DNA of 64,000 nt from an uncultured Eubacterium sp. (GTDB lineage Bacteria > Bacillota > Clostridia > Lachnospirales > Lachnospiraceae). Of the stretch, positions 1 to 7,947 are shown piece after piece. Under the pieces are notes generated by a model, which had not been told where the DNA came from, made no database searches, and saw nothing but the letters and a program-made list of their open reading frames with translations. The stretch lies in contig CAJTZF010000015.1 in the NCBI GenBank assembly GCA_910584245.1, positions 7,030 to 71,029 on the forward strand, given 5' to 3'. Both the position numbers and the translations under genes were made by a program. Every line of letters begins with the position of its first letter. Positions within the stretch are counted from its first letter, which is position 1.

Positions 1-1
1 A

Positions 2-415
2 AAAAAGTTTAATGGAGAAGATTATGCTGACGGGATCCCCAGGGCTCCATTTGAAAAGCTCATTATGGAATATCTTCCGGTGAGTGCGGAGCAAATACGG
101 AAATACGCGGTTTTTAATACAAAAAAACAAACGTATGCATGGGTCCGCCTTGGATGTTTTAATTACACCCCCACCTTTTTTAGCACCTCTACGCCAGAGG
201 TTGTGCATATCAAGGAAAATAAGGATGGCACGGTTACGCTCACCGTGGAGGCAGTGTGCGATATGGTATTATGCGATGAAGCGGTCATTACCCATAAGCT
301 CACGGTTCGTTTGGCAGAGGATGGAAGTTTTCAGTATTTGGGAAATAAAATACTGCATGGCGGCATAAAGAAGATACCAGATTATGAGTACCGCATCCGC
401 AAGGAGCAGCAGTGA
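2..415 (+). CDS. C-terminal part of an uncharacterised lipoprotein-like protein (5' end outside the window)
   Basis: The frame is open to the left edge, so this is the last ~137 residues of a longer gene whose start is not visible. The visible part is a mixed beta-rich soluble domain (VHIKENKDGTVTLTVEAV, then an HKLTVRLAEDG strand pair) ending in a basic Tyr-rich tail. The motif layout resembles the C-terminal domain of uncharacterised Lachnospiraceae lipoproteins (DUF6070-like), but that is a recollection of the family and not a search result. It converges with the blaR1 gene, with only 7 bases between the two stop codons. Confidence 0.55.
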   Translation, partial: KKFNGEDYADGIPRAPFEKLIMEYLPVSAEQIRKYAVFNTKKQTYAWVRLGCFNYTPTFFSTSTPEVVHIKENKDGTVTLTVEAVCDMVLCDEAVITHKLTVRLAEDGSFQYLGNKILHGGIKKIPDYEYRIRKEQQ

Positions 416-422
416 TGAAGGA

Positions 423-2216
423 TTACCCGATATTTGTGCCAGATAAGATGGATAGTGCGATTTCGGATGCCCTGCTTCCGGTGGCGCCAGATTCCGCCGC
501 TATGTTTACGGCAAAGAAACAGGTGTGCCCGGAACGTTCTACATAGCCGACAAACCAGCCGTTCACATCGAGGCCGTCGATACGTCCGGTCCCAGTTTTT
601 CCGTAAACGTCTCCCACTTCGGATGTAAAAAGGAAAAGGGAGTCCTTGACTGCCCGGACGTTTTCGGAGGAAAATCCAAGACCGCTTTCGTGTAATTCTT
701 TTAAGAGCATCACCTGCTCTACAGGGGAAATTTTCAGGGAAGATTCCATCCAGTAGGAGGAGAGGCCGCCCTCCAGGTGTTCGTTTCCATAGTGAATGCG
801 GTCAATATACCCGCGGATGCGGGAGCCGCCTAATTGCCTGTCTATTTCCTGGAAATACCAGTTCACAGATGATCTCATCGCAGAAGATAATGTCTGGTCT
901 GTGTTCCAAGCCGTGATGGGATAATGCACTTTGTCCCATGCCAGATAGGAATTGTCCGGAGTGATAAGTCCTTCCTCCAATCCAAACAGGGCGTCGTAAA
1001 TTTTATACGTGGAGTTGGGAGATGTGCGGAAAGTGGCGCGCTCCCTATCGTGTATGTGCCAGCAACCATTTTTTGAGTCGTATAAGACAAAACTTCCCTC
1101 ATAAGAACCAAAAAAGGAAGAAAGGTCAACGACTCTGACCGGTTCGGAGGACGTGTCCCATGAGTAGCGGGCGTCATCTGCCGCATAGGTAGATACGATT
1201 GGTGAAAAGGCGAAAAGAAGGGCAGTAGTCAGAGCAAAGGCGGTGAAGCTCTTCCATCGCTGCCGGAATGTTGGTCTTTCATACGAGGCAATGTTTTGGA
1301 TCCGCCGGTGCAACTGTCGTATATTTCCACCAATTCCCGAAACAAACGGGAAGGGCAGGCGGGATACTTTTTCGGCAAAGTGAATAAGCGTAACGCCGTA
1401 TGCCTCGCAGGAACCTTCGCCGAGCATTTGCAGTACGGAGGTGTCGCAGGCAATTTCCCTGTCATCCCGCATTTCTTTTAGCGCATACCAGACAAGGGGA
1501 TTAAACCAATATAGCATTCCGGCAAGATTCATCACATACCCGGCCAGTGCATCCTTGTGTTTATAGTGTTGAAGTTCATGTAACAGCATATACCTCATAT
1601 CAACGGCATTGTAATCTGAAATTAAATGAATGGGAATATAGATGCGTGGGCTTAGGAATCCGGTGATAACCGGGGATTTTAAAAAAGCAGTGCTGTATAC
1701 CCGGATGTCTTTTGTTATGCTCAGCTCGGACAGGCAACGGCGGTACAATTCGCGGACGTCGGGGTTCTGGAGAGGGAGCGCTGAGTTTTTCACTGTGCGC
1801 AGGCGGACATATGCGCGCACCGCTAAAATACTCATCAAAAGAACACCGGCAGTCCATATGCCGCATAAGATCAGTTCCGTAGCCGCATATGTTTTACTGC
1901 TGACGGAGAGCGTGAAGTCTTCCATCCAGTTAGAAACCTCTGAAGGAGGATGGACGGCCGTTTTTACAAAAGCATCGTTTTCAACGGAGCCGGAATCGCT
2001 TGCGATATCCCTGACCCATGACAACACCTGCATCAGCCCCAAAGGCCGGCACGGGAGAAAAGGCACGGCCATCAGCCCGAGAAGCGCAAACCATAAATGA
2101 TACTGCATCCTGCTGGACAGGCTTTTGCGCAAGAGCCTCTTTATCATTAAAAATATTCCGATGATAGCGCTGATGAAAATATTACAGAGAAAAAAACGCA
2201 TTACAAATCCGGGCAT
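423..2216 (-). CDS. blaR1: BlaR1-type membrane sensor: M56 zinc peptidase plus penicillin-binding domain
   Basis: Predicted 597-residue membrane sensor. Known BlaR1/MecR1 proteins bind beta-lactam on an extracellular transpeptidase-like domain and activate a cytoplasmic-facing zinc protease that inactivates BlaI. Here hydrophobic segments lie near residues 7-27, 42-60, 112-134 and 322-342; the zinc motif HELQH is at about 213-217, followed by EIACD. The extracellular domain keeps all three serine-enzyme motifs: STYK (~402-405), SVN (~450-452) and KTGT (~540-543). The start ATG at 2216 was chosen because it lies one base after the blaI stop and has an AAAGGAG site; longer frames lack one. The genes are translationally linked. 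No beta-lactamase gene is next to it, so the target gene is unknown. Confidence 0.88.
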   Translation of the reverse strand: MPGFVMRFFLCNIFISAIIGIFLMIKRLLRKSLSSRMQYHLWFALLGLMAVPFLPCRPLGLMQVLSWVRDIASDSGSVENDAFVKTAVHPPSEVSNWMEDFTLSVSSKTYAATELILCGIWTAGVLLMSILAVRAYVRLRTVKNSALPLQNPDVRELYRRCLSELSITKDIRVYSTAFLKSPVITGFLSPRIYIPIHLISDYNAVDMRYMLLHELQHYKHKDALAGYVMNLAGMLYWFNPLVWYALKEMRDDREIACDTSVLQMLGEGSCEAYGVTLIHFAEKVSRLPFPFVSGIGGNIRQLHRRIQNIASYERPTFRQRWKSFTAFALTTALLFAFSPIVSTYAADDARYSWDTSSEPVRVVDLSSFFGSYEGSFVLYDSKNGCWHIHDRERATFRTSPNSTYKIYDALFGLEEGLITPDNSYLAWDKVHYPITAWNTDQTLSSAMRSSVNWYFQEIDRQLGGSRIRGYIDRIHYGNEHLEGGLSSYWMESSLKISPVEQVMLLKELHESGLGFSSENVRAVKDSLFLFTSEVGDVYGKTGTGRIDGLDVNGWFVGYVERSGHTCFFAVNIAAESGATGSRASEIALSILSGTNIG

Positions 2217-2217
2217 G

Positions 2218-2604
2218 TCAGTTGTCTCCTTTTTTTGTCTTGCTGGCAAGAAGAGCGCGTAGGCCGTCAATTTCTTCTTCGGATAATTTATCGTTTTCGA
2301 TATAGGCGGACAGCATGGTCGTAATATTTCCGTCATAAAAGCGTTTTAGGAAATGGCTGCTCTCCTGGCCGATGTATTCATTTTCTTCAACAAGCGGCGT
2401 ATATACAAATACCCTGCTTTCTTTTTCGTACGTGAGCGCGCCCTTTGTCACCAGACGCTTAATGAGTGTCTGTACCGTTTTCGGACTCCACGACGTCGTT
2501 TTTGTTAATCTTTCGGTGATCTCATTTGTATTAATAGGGGCATGTTTCCATACTATTTTCATAACTTCAAATTCTGCCTCTGATATTTGTGGCAACATCT
2601 TCAT
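2218..2604 (-). CDS. blaI: BlaI/MecI-family transcriptional repressor
   Basis: 128-residue winged-helix repressor. The N-terminal half is the typical BlaI DNA-binding domain (SEAEFEVMKIVWKH, then TSWSPKTVQTLIKRL as recognition helix region), followed by a C-terminal dimerisation helix (IENDKLSEEEIDGLRALL). Proteins of this family are cleaved or inactivated by the partner BlaR1 peptidase. The start at 2604 (MKMLPQ) is preferred over an ATG nine codons upstream because an AAGGAG site sits at the right distance only for 2604. It forms an operon with blaR1, one base apart. An imperfect inverted repeat at 2652-2677 upstream is a candidate autoregulatory operator. Confidence 0.9.
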   Translation of the reverse strand: MKMLPQISEAEFEVMKIVWKHAPINTNEITERLTKTTSWSPKTVQTLIKRLVTKGALTYEKESRVFVYTPLVEENEYIGQESSHFLKRFYDGNITTMLSAYIENDKLSEEEIDGLRALLASKTKKGDN

Positions 2605-2651
2605 AACTATTTTTCTCCTTCTATAATCCAAGTCCTTCTATATATAGCGTA

Positions 2652-2677
2652 ACACTGATTCGTGGAATAATCAATGT
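2652..2677. promoter_or_regulatory. Candidate BlaI operator (inverted repeat)
   Basis: Arms ACACTGATT (2652-2660) and AATCAATGT (2669-2677) are complementary at 8 of 9 positions around an 8-base spacer. It sits 48 bases upstream of the blaI start, over the likely promoter region, and contains the ACA...TGT ends usual for BlaI/MecI operators. Binding by this BlaI is inferred from position. Confidence 0.45.
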
Positions 2678-2701
2678 AATTATTTTACTATAGTGCGGCG
2701 A

Positions 2702-2730
2702 TTGACTTCCGGGTATCTTTTTGTTATAAT
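2702..2730 (+). promoter_or_regulatory. Sigma-A promoter of the tetR-ilvBN operon
   Basis: TTGACT (2702-2707), 17-base spacer, TATAAT (2725-2730). A transcript would start near 2737, which leaves a short leader ahead of the GTG start at 2761. The blaI promoter must lie on the other strand in the same ~150-base divergent region. Confidence 0.85.
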
Positions 2731-2743
2731 GAAAGCGTTCACT
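2730..2743 (+). promoter_or_regulatory. Catabolite-responsive element (cre, CcpA site)
   Basis: TGAAAGCGTTCACT matches the consensus TGWAANCGNTNWCA at 13 of 14 positions. It begins on the last base of the -10 box and covers the predicted transcription start, a position where CcpA normally represses initiation. The CcpA link is inferred from consensus and position. Confidence 0.6.
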
Positions 2744-2760
2744 TGCATGGAGGTGGTATT

Positions 2761-3381
2761 GTGGATGAAACAAGCCAGAAAATTGTAGATGCAGCTATGG
2801 CATTAGTCCGGGATAAGGGATATGCCGTCACGACGACAAAAGAAATTGCGAAAATGGCTGGTGTGAATGAGTGTACGTTATTCCGCAAATTTAAAAATAA
2901 AAAGGATATTGTTTTGCAGGGGGTCAGCCAGGCGGGGTGGAGAGCAAATGTGACGCCGGACATTTTTCAGGATGTCATATGGGATCTGGAGACGGATGTG
3001 GAGATGTTTATGAGGACCTATATGGACAGGGTGACGCCAGATTTCGTAAATTTATCCATTGGCTTGCGGGCGCCCCAGTTATACGAGGAGACCGCTGATT
3101 ATATTATGAAGGTACCGCAGGCGTTCGTATGTGCTTTTACAAGCTATTTGAACAGGATGTGTGAAATGGGAAAGATTCCTGCTTCAGATTTTGACGCGCT
3201 TGCGATGACAGTTTTTTCTGCCACCTTTGGTTATACGTTTCTGTGCGCGTCCTTTGGCAAGAGACTTACCGAGGTGGAACGGGATGAATATATAACGAAC
3301 AGTGTGGATATGTTTGTAAAGGGATTGAGGGGGAATGAATCATGCAAATCACAGGTGCAGAGCTATTTGTCAAAGCATTAA
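2761..3381 (+). CDS. TetR/AcrR-family transcriptional regulator
   Basis: 206-residue regulator. The N-terminal helix-turn-helix is clear: TTTKEIAKMAGVNECTLFRKF followed by KNKKDIV, as in TetR proteins. The C-terminal ligand domain (DFVNLSIGLRAPQLYEET region onward) is not assignable to a ligand. The start GTG at 2761 has GGAGG seven bases upstream; the in-frame ATG at 2743 would leave almost no leader after the promoter and has no ribosome site. The 3' end overlaps the start of ilvB by 40 bases, so the two are co-transcribed and probably coupled. It could control its own operon or respond to an envelope signal through the linked sensor genes; neither is shown. Confidence 0.85.
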   Translation: MDETSQKIVDAAMALVRDKGYAVTTTKEIAKMAGVNECTLFRKFKNKKDIVLQGVSQAGWRANVTPDIFQDVIWDLETDVEMFMRTYMDRVTPDFVNLSIGLRAPQLYEETADYIMKVPQAFVCAFTSYLNRMCEMGKIPASDFDALAMTVFSATFGYTFLCASFGKRLTEVERDEYITNSVDMFVKGLRGNESCKSQVQSYLSKH

Positions 3382-5057
3382 AGGAAGAAGGGGTGGATAC
3401 GTTATTTGCCTATCCTGGCGGACAGGCGGTAGATATGTTCGATGCACTTTACGGTGAAACGGACATTGATGTTATTTTGCCGCGGCATGAGCAGGGATTA
3501 GTTCACGCTGCGGATGGGTATGCCCGGTCTACGGGAAAGACGGGTGTCTGCCTGGTGACGAGCGGACCGGGTGCAACAAACCTGGTGACGGGTATTGCCA
3601 CGGCAAATTATGACAGCGTCCCACTAGTTTGTTTTACGGGGCAGGTGCCGACCCATCTAATCGGGAACGATGCGTTTCAAGAAGTAGATATCGTCGGGAT
3701 TACGCGGAGTATTTGTAAGTACGCGGTAACGGTGCGCGACCGGGAATCGTTGGCGGAAACGATCAAGAAGGCGTTCTACATTGCGGGAACCGGAAAGCCG
3801 GGAGTAGTTGTTGTTGATTTGCCAAAGGATATCCAGCGGGCTTATGGCAGCGACCAGTATCCCGGACAAATAGCAATCCGGGGATATAAGCCCAATAATT
3901 CCGTACACATGGGACAGATCAATAAGGCGTGGGAAGCATTAAATCATGCGAAGCGGCCGGTCTTTCTTATCGGCGGGGGAGTAAAGATCGCAAATGCGGG
4001 GAAAGAAATGACGCTGCTCGCGGAGCGGACTGGCGTGCCGGTGATCACGACGATTATGGGGAAAGGCACAGTGCCGACGTCAAATGAATTGTATATTGGG
4101 AATATTGGGATACATGGAAGCTATGCGGCCAACCACGCGGTGAACAGCTGTGATGTATTATTTTCGATCGGAACGAGGTTTAATGACCGGATTACAGGCA
4201 AGATAGGGGAGTTCGCGCCCCATGCAACGATCGTCCACATTGATATTGATGCGGCATCCATTTCCCGGAATATTGTGGTAGATATTCCCGTTGTGGCGGA
4301 CGCAAAACAGGCGGTCAGCGCGTTGCTTGAAAAGGCGGAGCCTTTAGAGCTCACGCAGTGGATGGCACAAATAGCGGAATGGAAAAAGAGCTATCCGGTC
4401 GGGATGGATGGGACTGGCATGACGCCGCAAAAGATCCTTCAGACGATTAATGATATGTTTACGGATGCGATTATCACAACAGATGTTGGACAGAACCAGC
4501 TGTGGAGCACACAATTTCTCGAACTCGGGCCGGATAAACAGATGCTGACTTCTGGGGGACTGGGAACGATGGGGTATGGTTTACCGGCCGCGATTGGTGC
4601 GAAAATAGGCAATCCGCAGAAGGAGGTTATTTCTATTTCCGGCGACGGCGGTATGCAGATGAATATACAGGAGATGGCGACGGCGGTAGTATATGAATTG
4701 CCGGTAATTATATGTATATTAAATAATGGATATTTAGGCAATGTGAGACAGTGGCAGGAAATGTTTTATGACAGGCGTTATTCCGGGACCTGCATGCGTT
4801 ACCGCAGGAGCTGTGAGATCGGCTGCAACCAGCCTGATCATTATTGCCCGGAATATACGCCGGATTTTGTCAAGCTAGCGGAAAGCTATGGTGCGGCGGG
4901 TATCCGCGTAACCGCGGTGGAGGATATCCGGGATGCTTTTGCACTTGCGCGTCAGAATAAGAAGACGCCTACAGTAATTGAATTTATCATAGAGCGTGAA
5001 AGTAATGTGATGCCTATCGTTCCCCCGGGAAACACGCTGACAGATATGATTTTGTAG
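3342..5057 (+). CDS. ilvB: Acetolactate synthase, large (catalytic) subunit
   Basis: Thiamine-diphosphate enzyme that joins two pyruvates, or pyruvate and 2-oxobutyrate, in the first shared step of valine, leucine and isoleucine synthesis. The catalytic Glu is E50 in LPRHEQGLVHAADGYAR. The ThDP/Mg motif runs from GDG (434-436) to NN (461-462). Length (571 residues) and the N-terminal, central (FAD-type) and C-terminal domains are normal. One feature stands out: a Cys-rich insertion at ~484-502 (C484, C491, C495, C502) just before the conserved YTPDFVKLAESYGA. The regulatory subunit follows 14 bases later, and the gene overlaps the upstream tetR gene, so all belong to one operon. Confidence 0.95.
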   Translation: MQITGAELFVKALKEEGVDTLFAYPGGQAVDMFDALYGETDIDVILPRHEQGLVHAADGYARSTGKTGVCLVTSGPGATNLVTGIATANYDSVPLVCFTGQVPTHLIGNDAFQEVDIVGITRSICKYAVTVRDRESLAETIKKAFYIAGTGKPGVVVVDLPKDIQRAYGSDQYPGQIAIRGYKPNNSVHMGQINKAWEALNHAKRPVFLIGGGVKIANAGKEMTLLAERTGVPVITTIMGKGTVPTSNELYIGNIGIHGSYAANHAVNSCDVLFSIGTRFNDRITGKIGEFAPHATIVHIDIDAASISRNIVVDIPVVADAKQAVSALLEKAEPLELTQWMAQIAEWKKSYPVGMDGTGMTPQKILQTINDMFTDAIITTDVGQNQLWSTQFLELGPDKQMLTSGGLGTMGYGLPAAIGAKIGNPQKEVISISGDGGMQMNIQEMATAVVYELPVIICILNNGYLGNVRQWQEMFYDRRYSGTCMRYRRSCEIGCNQPDHYCPEYTPDFVKLAESYGAAGIRVTAVEDIRDAFALARQNKKTPTVIEFIIERESNVMPIVPPGNTLTDMIL

Positions 5058-5071
5058 AAATGAGGGATAGG

Positions 5072-5581
5072 ATGAAGAAGAGATGGATTTGTTTATTTGT
5101 GGAGAATGAAATCGGAGTGCTCGCGCGTATTTCTGGTTTGTTTTCCGGCAAGTCATACAATTTAGACAGCTTGACTGTCGGGATGACGGAGGATCCTACG
5201 GTGTCCCGTATGACGATCAGCCTAACTAGCGACGACAAGACGTTTGAGCAGATCAAAAAGCAGCTGGGCAGAAGTGTCGAGGTGATTAAGGTCGTAGATT
5301 ATACGGATAAGACGATTCACATGAAGGAAATCCTGTTTATAAAAGTGAGCGGCTGTTCGGAAGAGGATAAAACAGAAATATTTAGAATTTCAGAGGTATT
5401 TGGTGTTCCAGTGATTGATTATGACGGAACGGCCGTTATATTAGAATGTACCCAGACGGAAAAGGACAACGATCATTTGATCGCTTTACTGAAAAAGAAT
5501 TTTGTGAACCGGATTGAGATCGTAAGGGGAGGCAGTGTCGCTATAGAAGCAGTTGGTTTTGCAAAGGGGATGTTCAGGTGA
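5072..5581 (+). CDS. ilvN: Acetolactate synthase, small (regulatory) subunit
   Basis: 169-residue regulatory subunit that binds valine and stimulates the catalytic subunit. The N-terminal ACT domain is typical (CLFVENEIGVLARISGLFSG, then YNLDSLTVG), followed by the C-terminal small-subunit domain. The start at 5072 was chosen over the ATG at 5060 because GAGGGATAGG precedes only the former. The stop overlaps the GTG start of the response-regulator gene (GTGA), which indicates translational coupling between amino-acid synthesis and the signalling genes. IlvH is an equally valid name. Confidence 0.92.
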   Translation: MKKRWICLFVENEIGVLARISGLFSGKSYNLDSLTVGMTEDPTVSRMTISLTSDDKTFEQIKKQLGRSVEVIKVVDYTDKTIHMKEILFIKVSGCSEEDKTEIFRISEVFGVPVIDYDGTAVILECTQTEKDNDHLIALLKKNFVNRIEIVRGGSVAIEAVGFAKGMFR

Positions 5582-6261
5582 AGAAAATATTGATTGTTGA
5601 GGACGACAAAGAAATCTGCGGACAGCTTCAGGAGTTTTTGGGGAACAATGGATACGTATGTGAGGCCGTGAATGAATTTGAGGATGTTCCCGCCCAGATT
5701 GTGGCGAGCGATGCGGATATGGCGCTTTTGGACATTACGCTGCCGGGCGCGGATGGTGAAAATATTTTGCGGAAGCTCCGGATGGAGTCGGATATTCCGG
5801 TCATAATGGTTACGAGTAAAAATACGGAGATGGACGAGGTCATTTGTATGAGCTATGGGGCAGATGATTTTATCGCGAAGCCGTATAATCCATCCATTTT
5901 ACTTTTACATATCGAGGCAGTATTCAAGCGGTTATCCCGCGGCGCGGAGGAGAGCGTTGTGGCTTATGGGAATATACGGCTGGATGCCGCCCGGGGGAGC
6001 ATGGAAATCGTCGGCGGGGAGGGATCCTCCGGTTTAATCGAGCTGTCGAAAAATGAGATGAGGATCCTGTTATACCTGATAAAGAAACAGGGGAAAATAG
6101 TGACAAGGGATGAGTTAATTAGCTACTTGTGGGATTCTGAGGAATTTGTGGATGACAACACACTCACGGTAAACATCAACCGTGTGAGAACAAAACTGAA
6201 GGAGCATGGCGTGGAGGATTTGATAAAAACAAAGAGAGGAATCGGGTATTTGCTGGGATGA
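5578..6261 (+). CDS. OmpR/PhoB-type response regulator (BceR-like)
   Basis: 227-residue regulator: receiver domain with acidic pocket EDD (8-10), phospho-acceptor D52 in LLDITLPGADG and conserved K in FIAKPYN, then a C-terminal winged helix (ELSKNEMRILLYLIKKQG ... TVNINRVRTKLKEHG). The weak MSYGADDFIAKPYNP signature and the partner kinase type point to the BceR group that senses peptide antibiotics. Starts at GTG overlapping the ilvN stop, and its own stop overlaps the kinase start (ATGA). No BceAB transporter is adjacent; the nearest lies at 25.7-30.5 kb. Confidence 0.88.
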   Translation: MKKILIVEDDKEICGQLQEFLGNNGYVCEAVNEFEDVPAQIVASDADMALLDITLPGADGENILRKLRMESDIPVIMVTSKNTEMDEVICMSYGADDFIAKPYNPSILLLHIEAVFKRLSRGAEESVVAYGNIRLDAARGSMEIVGGEGSSGLIELSKNEMRILLYLIKKQGKIVTRDELISYLWDSEEFVDDNTLTVNINRVRTKLKEHGVEDLIKTKRGIGYLLG

Positions 6262-7262
6262 CGCTGAAACAATTTTTAAGGGAAAAGGTGGGTTGGATAT
6301 TTGGCATTGCATTTCAATTATTTCTTGTGACAGTGTTTGGAAAGGCCTTTCAAGTCAATTCATCCTTTTTAGCTTGTGTTTATTTTATGGAGCTTCTTGT
6401 CCTTTTTCTCATGTGGGGAAACGACTTTCAGAAAAGGCGCGCATTTTATAATGATATGCAGAAAAAGCTAGACGATCTGGATAAGAAATATCTCCTTACG
6501 GAGATGATCGAACCGCCTGGCTTTTTGGAGGGGGATATTTTTTGTGAAACCCTGTATGAGACGAATAAATCAATGAATGAATGGGTGGGCGAGCGGGAGC
6601 GGTCTGTGAAAGAGTTTAAAGATTATGTGGAAATGTGGATTCACGAGATTAAGCTTCCGATTTCTGCCCTGTCTCTTATGAATTATAATGAAAAGACGGA
6701 TATCCGCTTATACCGGCCGCAAATTGATAAGATTTCGCATTATGTGGAACAGATTTTATATTATGTGAGGGCAGACGCCCCGCAAAAGGATTTTTTGATG
6801 ACGAGATGCTGTTTGAAGAAACTCATTCAGGAGGTGTTGTTGGAACACAAGGAGGTATTGATAACCGGTAAATTCTCAATTGAGCAAAAGGGAACGGAAG
6901 CATTCGTCGTGTCTGATGCAAAATGGATAACATTTATACTGGGGCAGCTTGTAAACAACAGCATCAAGTACCAAAAGGGAGAAACCGGGTACCTGGGTTT
7001 TGAGGTGGAGGAGACGGATGACAACGTGGTGCTTTCCATTGAAGACCACGGGATCGGAGTGCCGGCTAGTGATTTAAAGCGCGTGTTTGATAAATCTTTT
7101 ACCGGTGAAAATGGCAGGCGGGTGGCATCATCGACCGGCATGGGGCTCTACATCTGCCGTAAGATGTGTAAGAAGCTCGGACATGAAATCTGGATGGAGT
7201 CCAGACAGGGGGAATTTACAAGAGTTATAATACGGTTTGGAAAGGATCAGTACTATGTATAG
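6258..7262 (+). CDS. Intramembrane-sensing histidine kinase (BceS-like)
   Basis: 334-residue kinase with only two membrane segments (about 12-30 and 36-54) and almost no extracellular loop, the architecture of BceS-type kinases that sense through a partner transporter. The phosphorylated His is H129 in EMWIHEIKLPISAL. The ATPase domain has the N box (QLVNNSIKYQ), DHGIGVP and TGMGLYICRKM. Coupled to the preceding regulator by an ATGA overlap and followed after 21 bases by a second regulator gene. Family knowledge predicts a BceAB-type transporter as sensor partner; assigning the one at 25.7 kb is inference. Confidence 0.88.
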   Translation: MTLKQFLREKVGWIFGIAFQLFLVTVFGKAFQVNSSFLACVYFMELLVLFLMWGNDFQKRRAFYNDMQKKLDDLDKKYLLTEMIEPPGFLEGDIFCETLYETNKSMNEWVGERERSVKEFKDYVEMWIHEIKLPISALSLMNYNEKTDIRLYRPQIDKISHYVEQILYYVRADAPQKDFLMTRCCLKKLIQEVLLEHKEVLITGKFSIEQKGTEAFVVSDAKWITFILGQLVNNSIKYQKGETGYLGFEVEETDDNVVLSIEDHGIGVPASDLKRVFDKSFTGENGRRVASSTGMGLYICRKMCKKLGHEIWMESRQGEFTRVIIRFGKDQYYV

Positions 7263-7283
7263 AAGGACAGGGAGGGAAGAAGT

Positions 7284-7946
7284 ATGGAGCAAAACAAGGT
7301 TCTGATTGTAGAAGATGAGATTTCTATTGCTAAGTTAATATCAATGAATCTAAAGGTGGCGGGGTATGATACCACAATGTTTCATGATGGCGGGGAGGCG
7401 GCTGGGGCGCTTGAGAAGGAACATGGTTATGATATTGCGTTGCTCGACGTCATGCTGCCGGGAATGGACGGATTTGCCCTTTTTGAAATTGTAAAGACCT
7501 ATGGAATCCCTGTTATTTTTCTGACAGCGAAGGACGACGTCAGTTCGAAGGTACAGGGACTTCAAGGAGGCGCGGAGGACTATATCGTGAAACCCTTTGA
7601 GATGCTGGAACTTATGGTGCGGATGGAAAAAGTGCTGGAGAGGACAAAAAAGCTTGGCGACGTCATTCACATTTTGGATGTGGAAATCAATTTATTGGAA
7701 CATACCGTGAGAAAAAAAGGTGTGGAAATTTTATTAAAGCCGATGGAATTTGAGTTGCTGTGCGTGCTGGCGAGGAATAAAAATATAGCCATTTCCAGAG
7801 AGGAGCTTCTTCGGCGTGTTTGGGGAGTTGACTATGTGGGAGAGACGAGAACGGTCGACGTGCATATCGGGCAGCTTCGCAAAAAGCTTTCCTTTAATGA
7901 TAATATAAAAACAGTATCTAAGATGGGATATAGGCTGGAGGAGTAA
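7284..7946 (+). CDS. OmpR/PhoB-type response regulator
   Basis: 220 residues: receiver domain (acidic pocket EDE, phospho-acceptor D55 in LLDVMLPGMDG, K in YIVKPFE) and C-terminal winged helix (LKPMEFELLCVLARNKN ... VDVHIGQLRKKL). AGGGAGG lies eight to nine bases before the ATG. It pairs with the kinase that starts two bases after its stop. The gene continues the ilvB operon without a visible terminator, so two complete two-component systems appear to be transcribed with acetolactate synthase. Confidence 0.9.
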   Translation: MEQNKVLIVEDEISIAKLISMNLKVAGYDTTMFHDGGEAAGALEKEHGYDIALLDVMLPGMDGFALFEIVKTYGIPVIFLTAKDDVSSKVQGLQGGAEDYIVKPFEMLELMVRMEKVLERTKKLGDVIHILDVEINLLEHTVRKKGVEILLKPMEFELLCVLARNKNIAISREELLRRVWGVDYVGETRTVDVHIGQLRKKLSFNDNIKTVSKMGYRLEE

Positions 7947-7947
7947 T

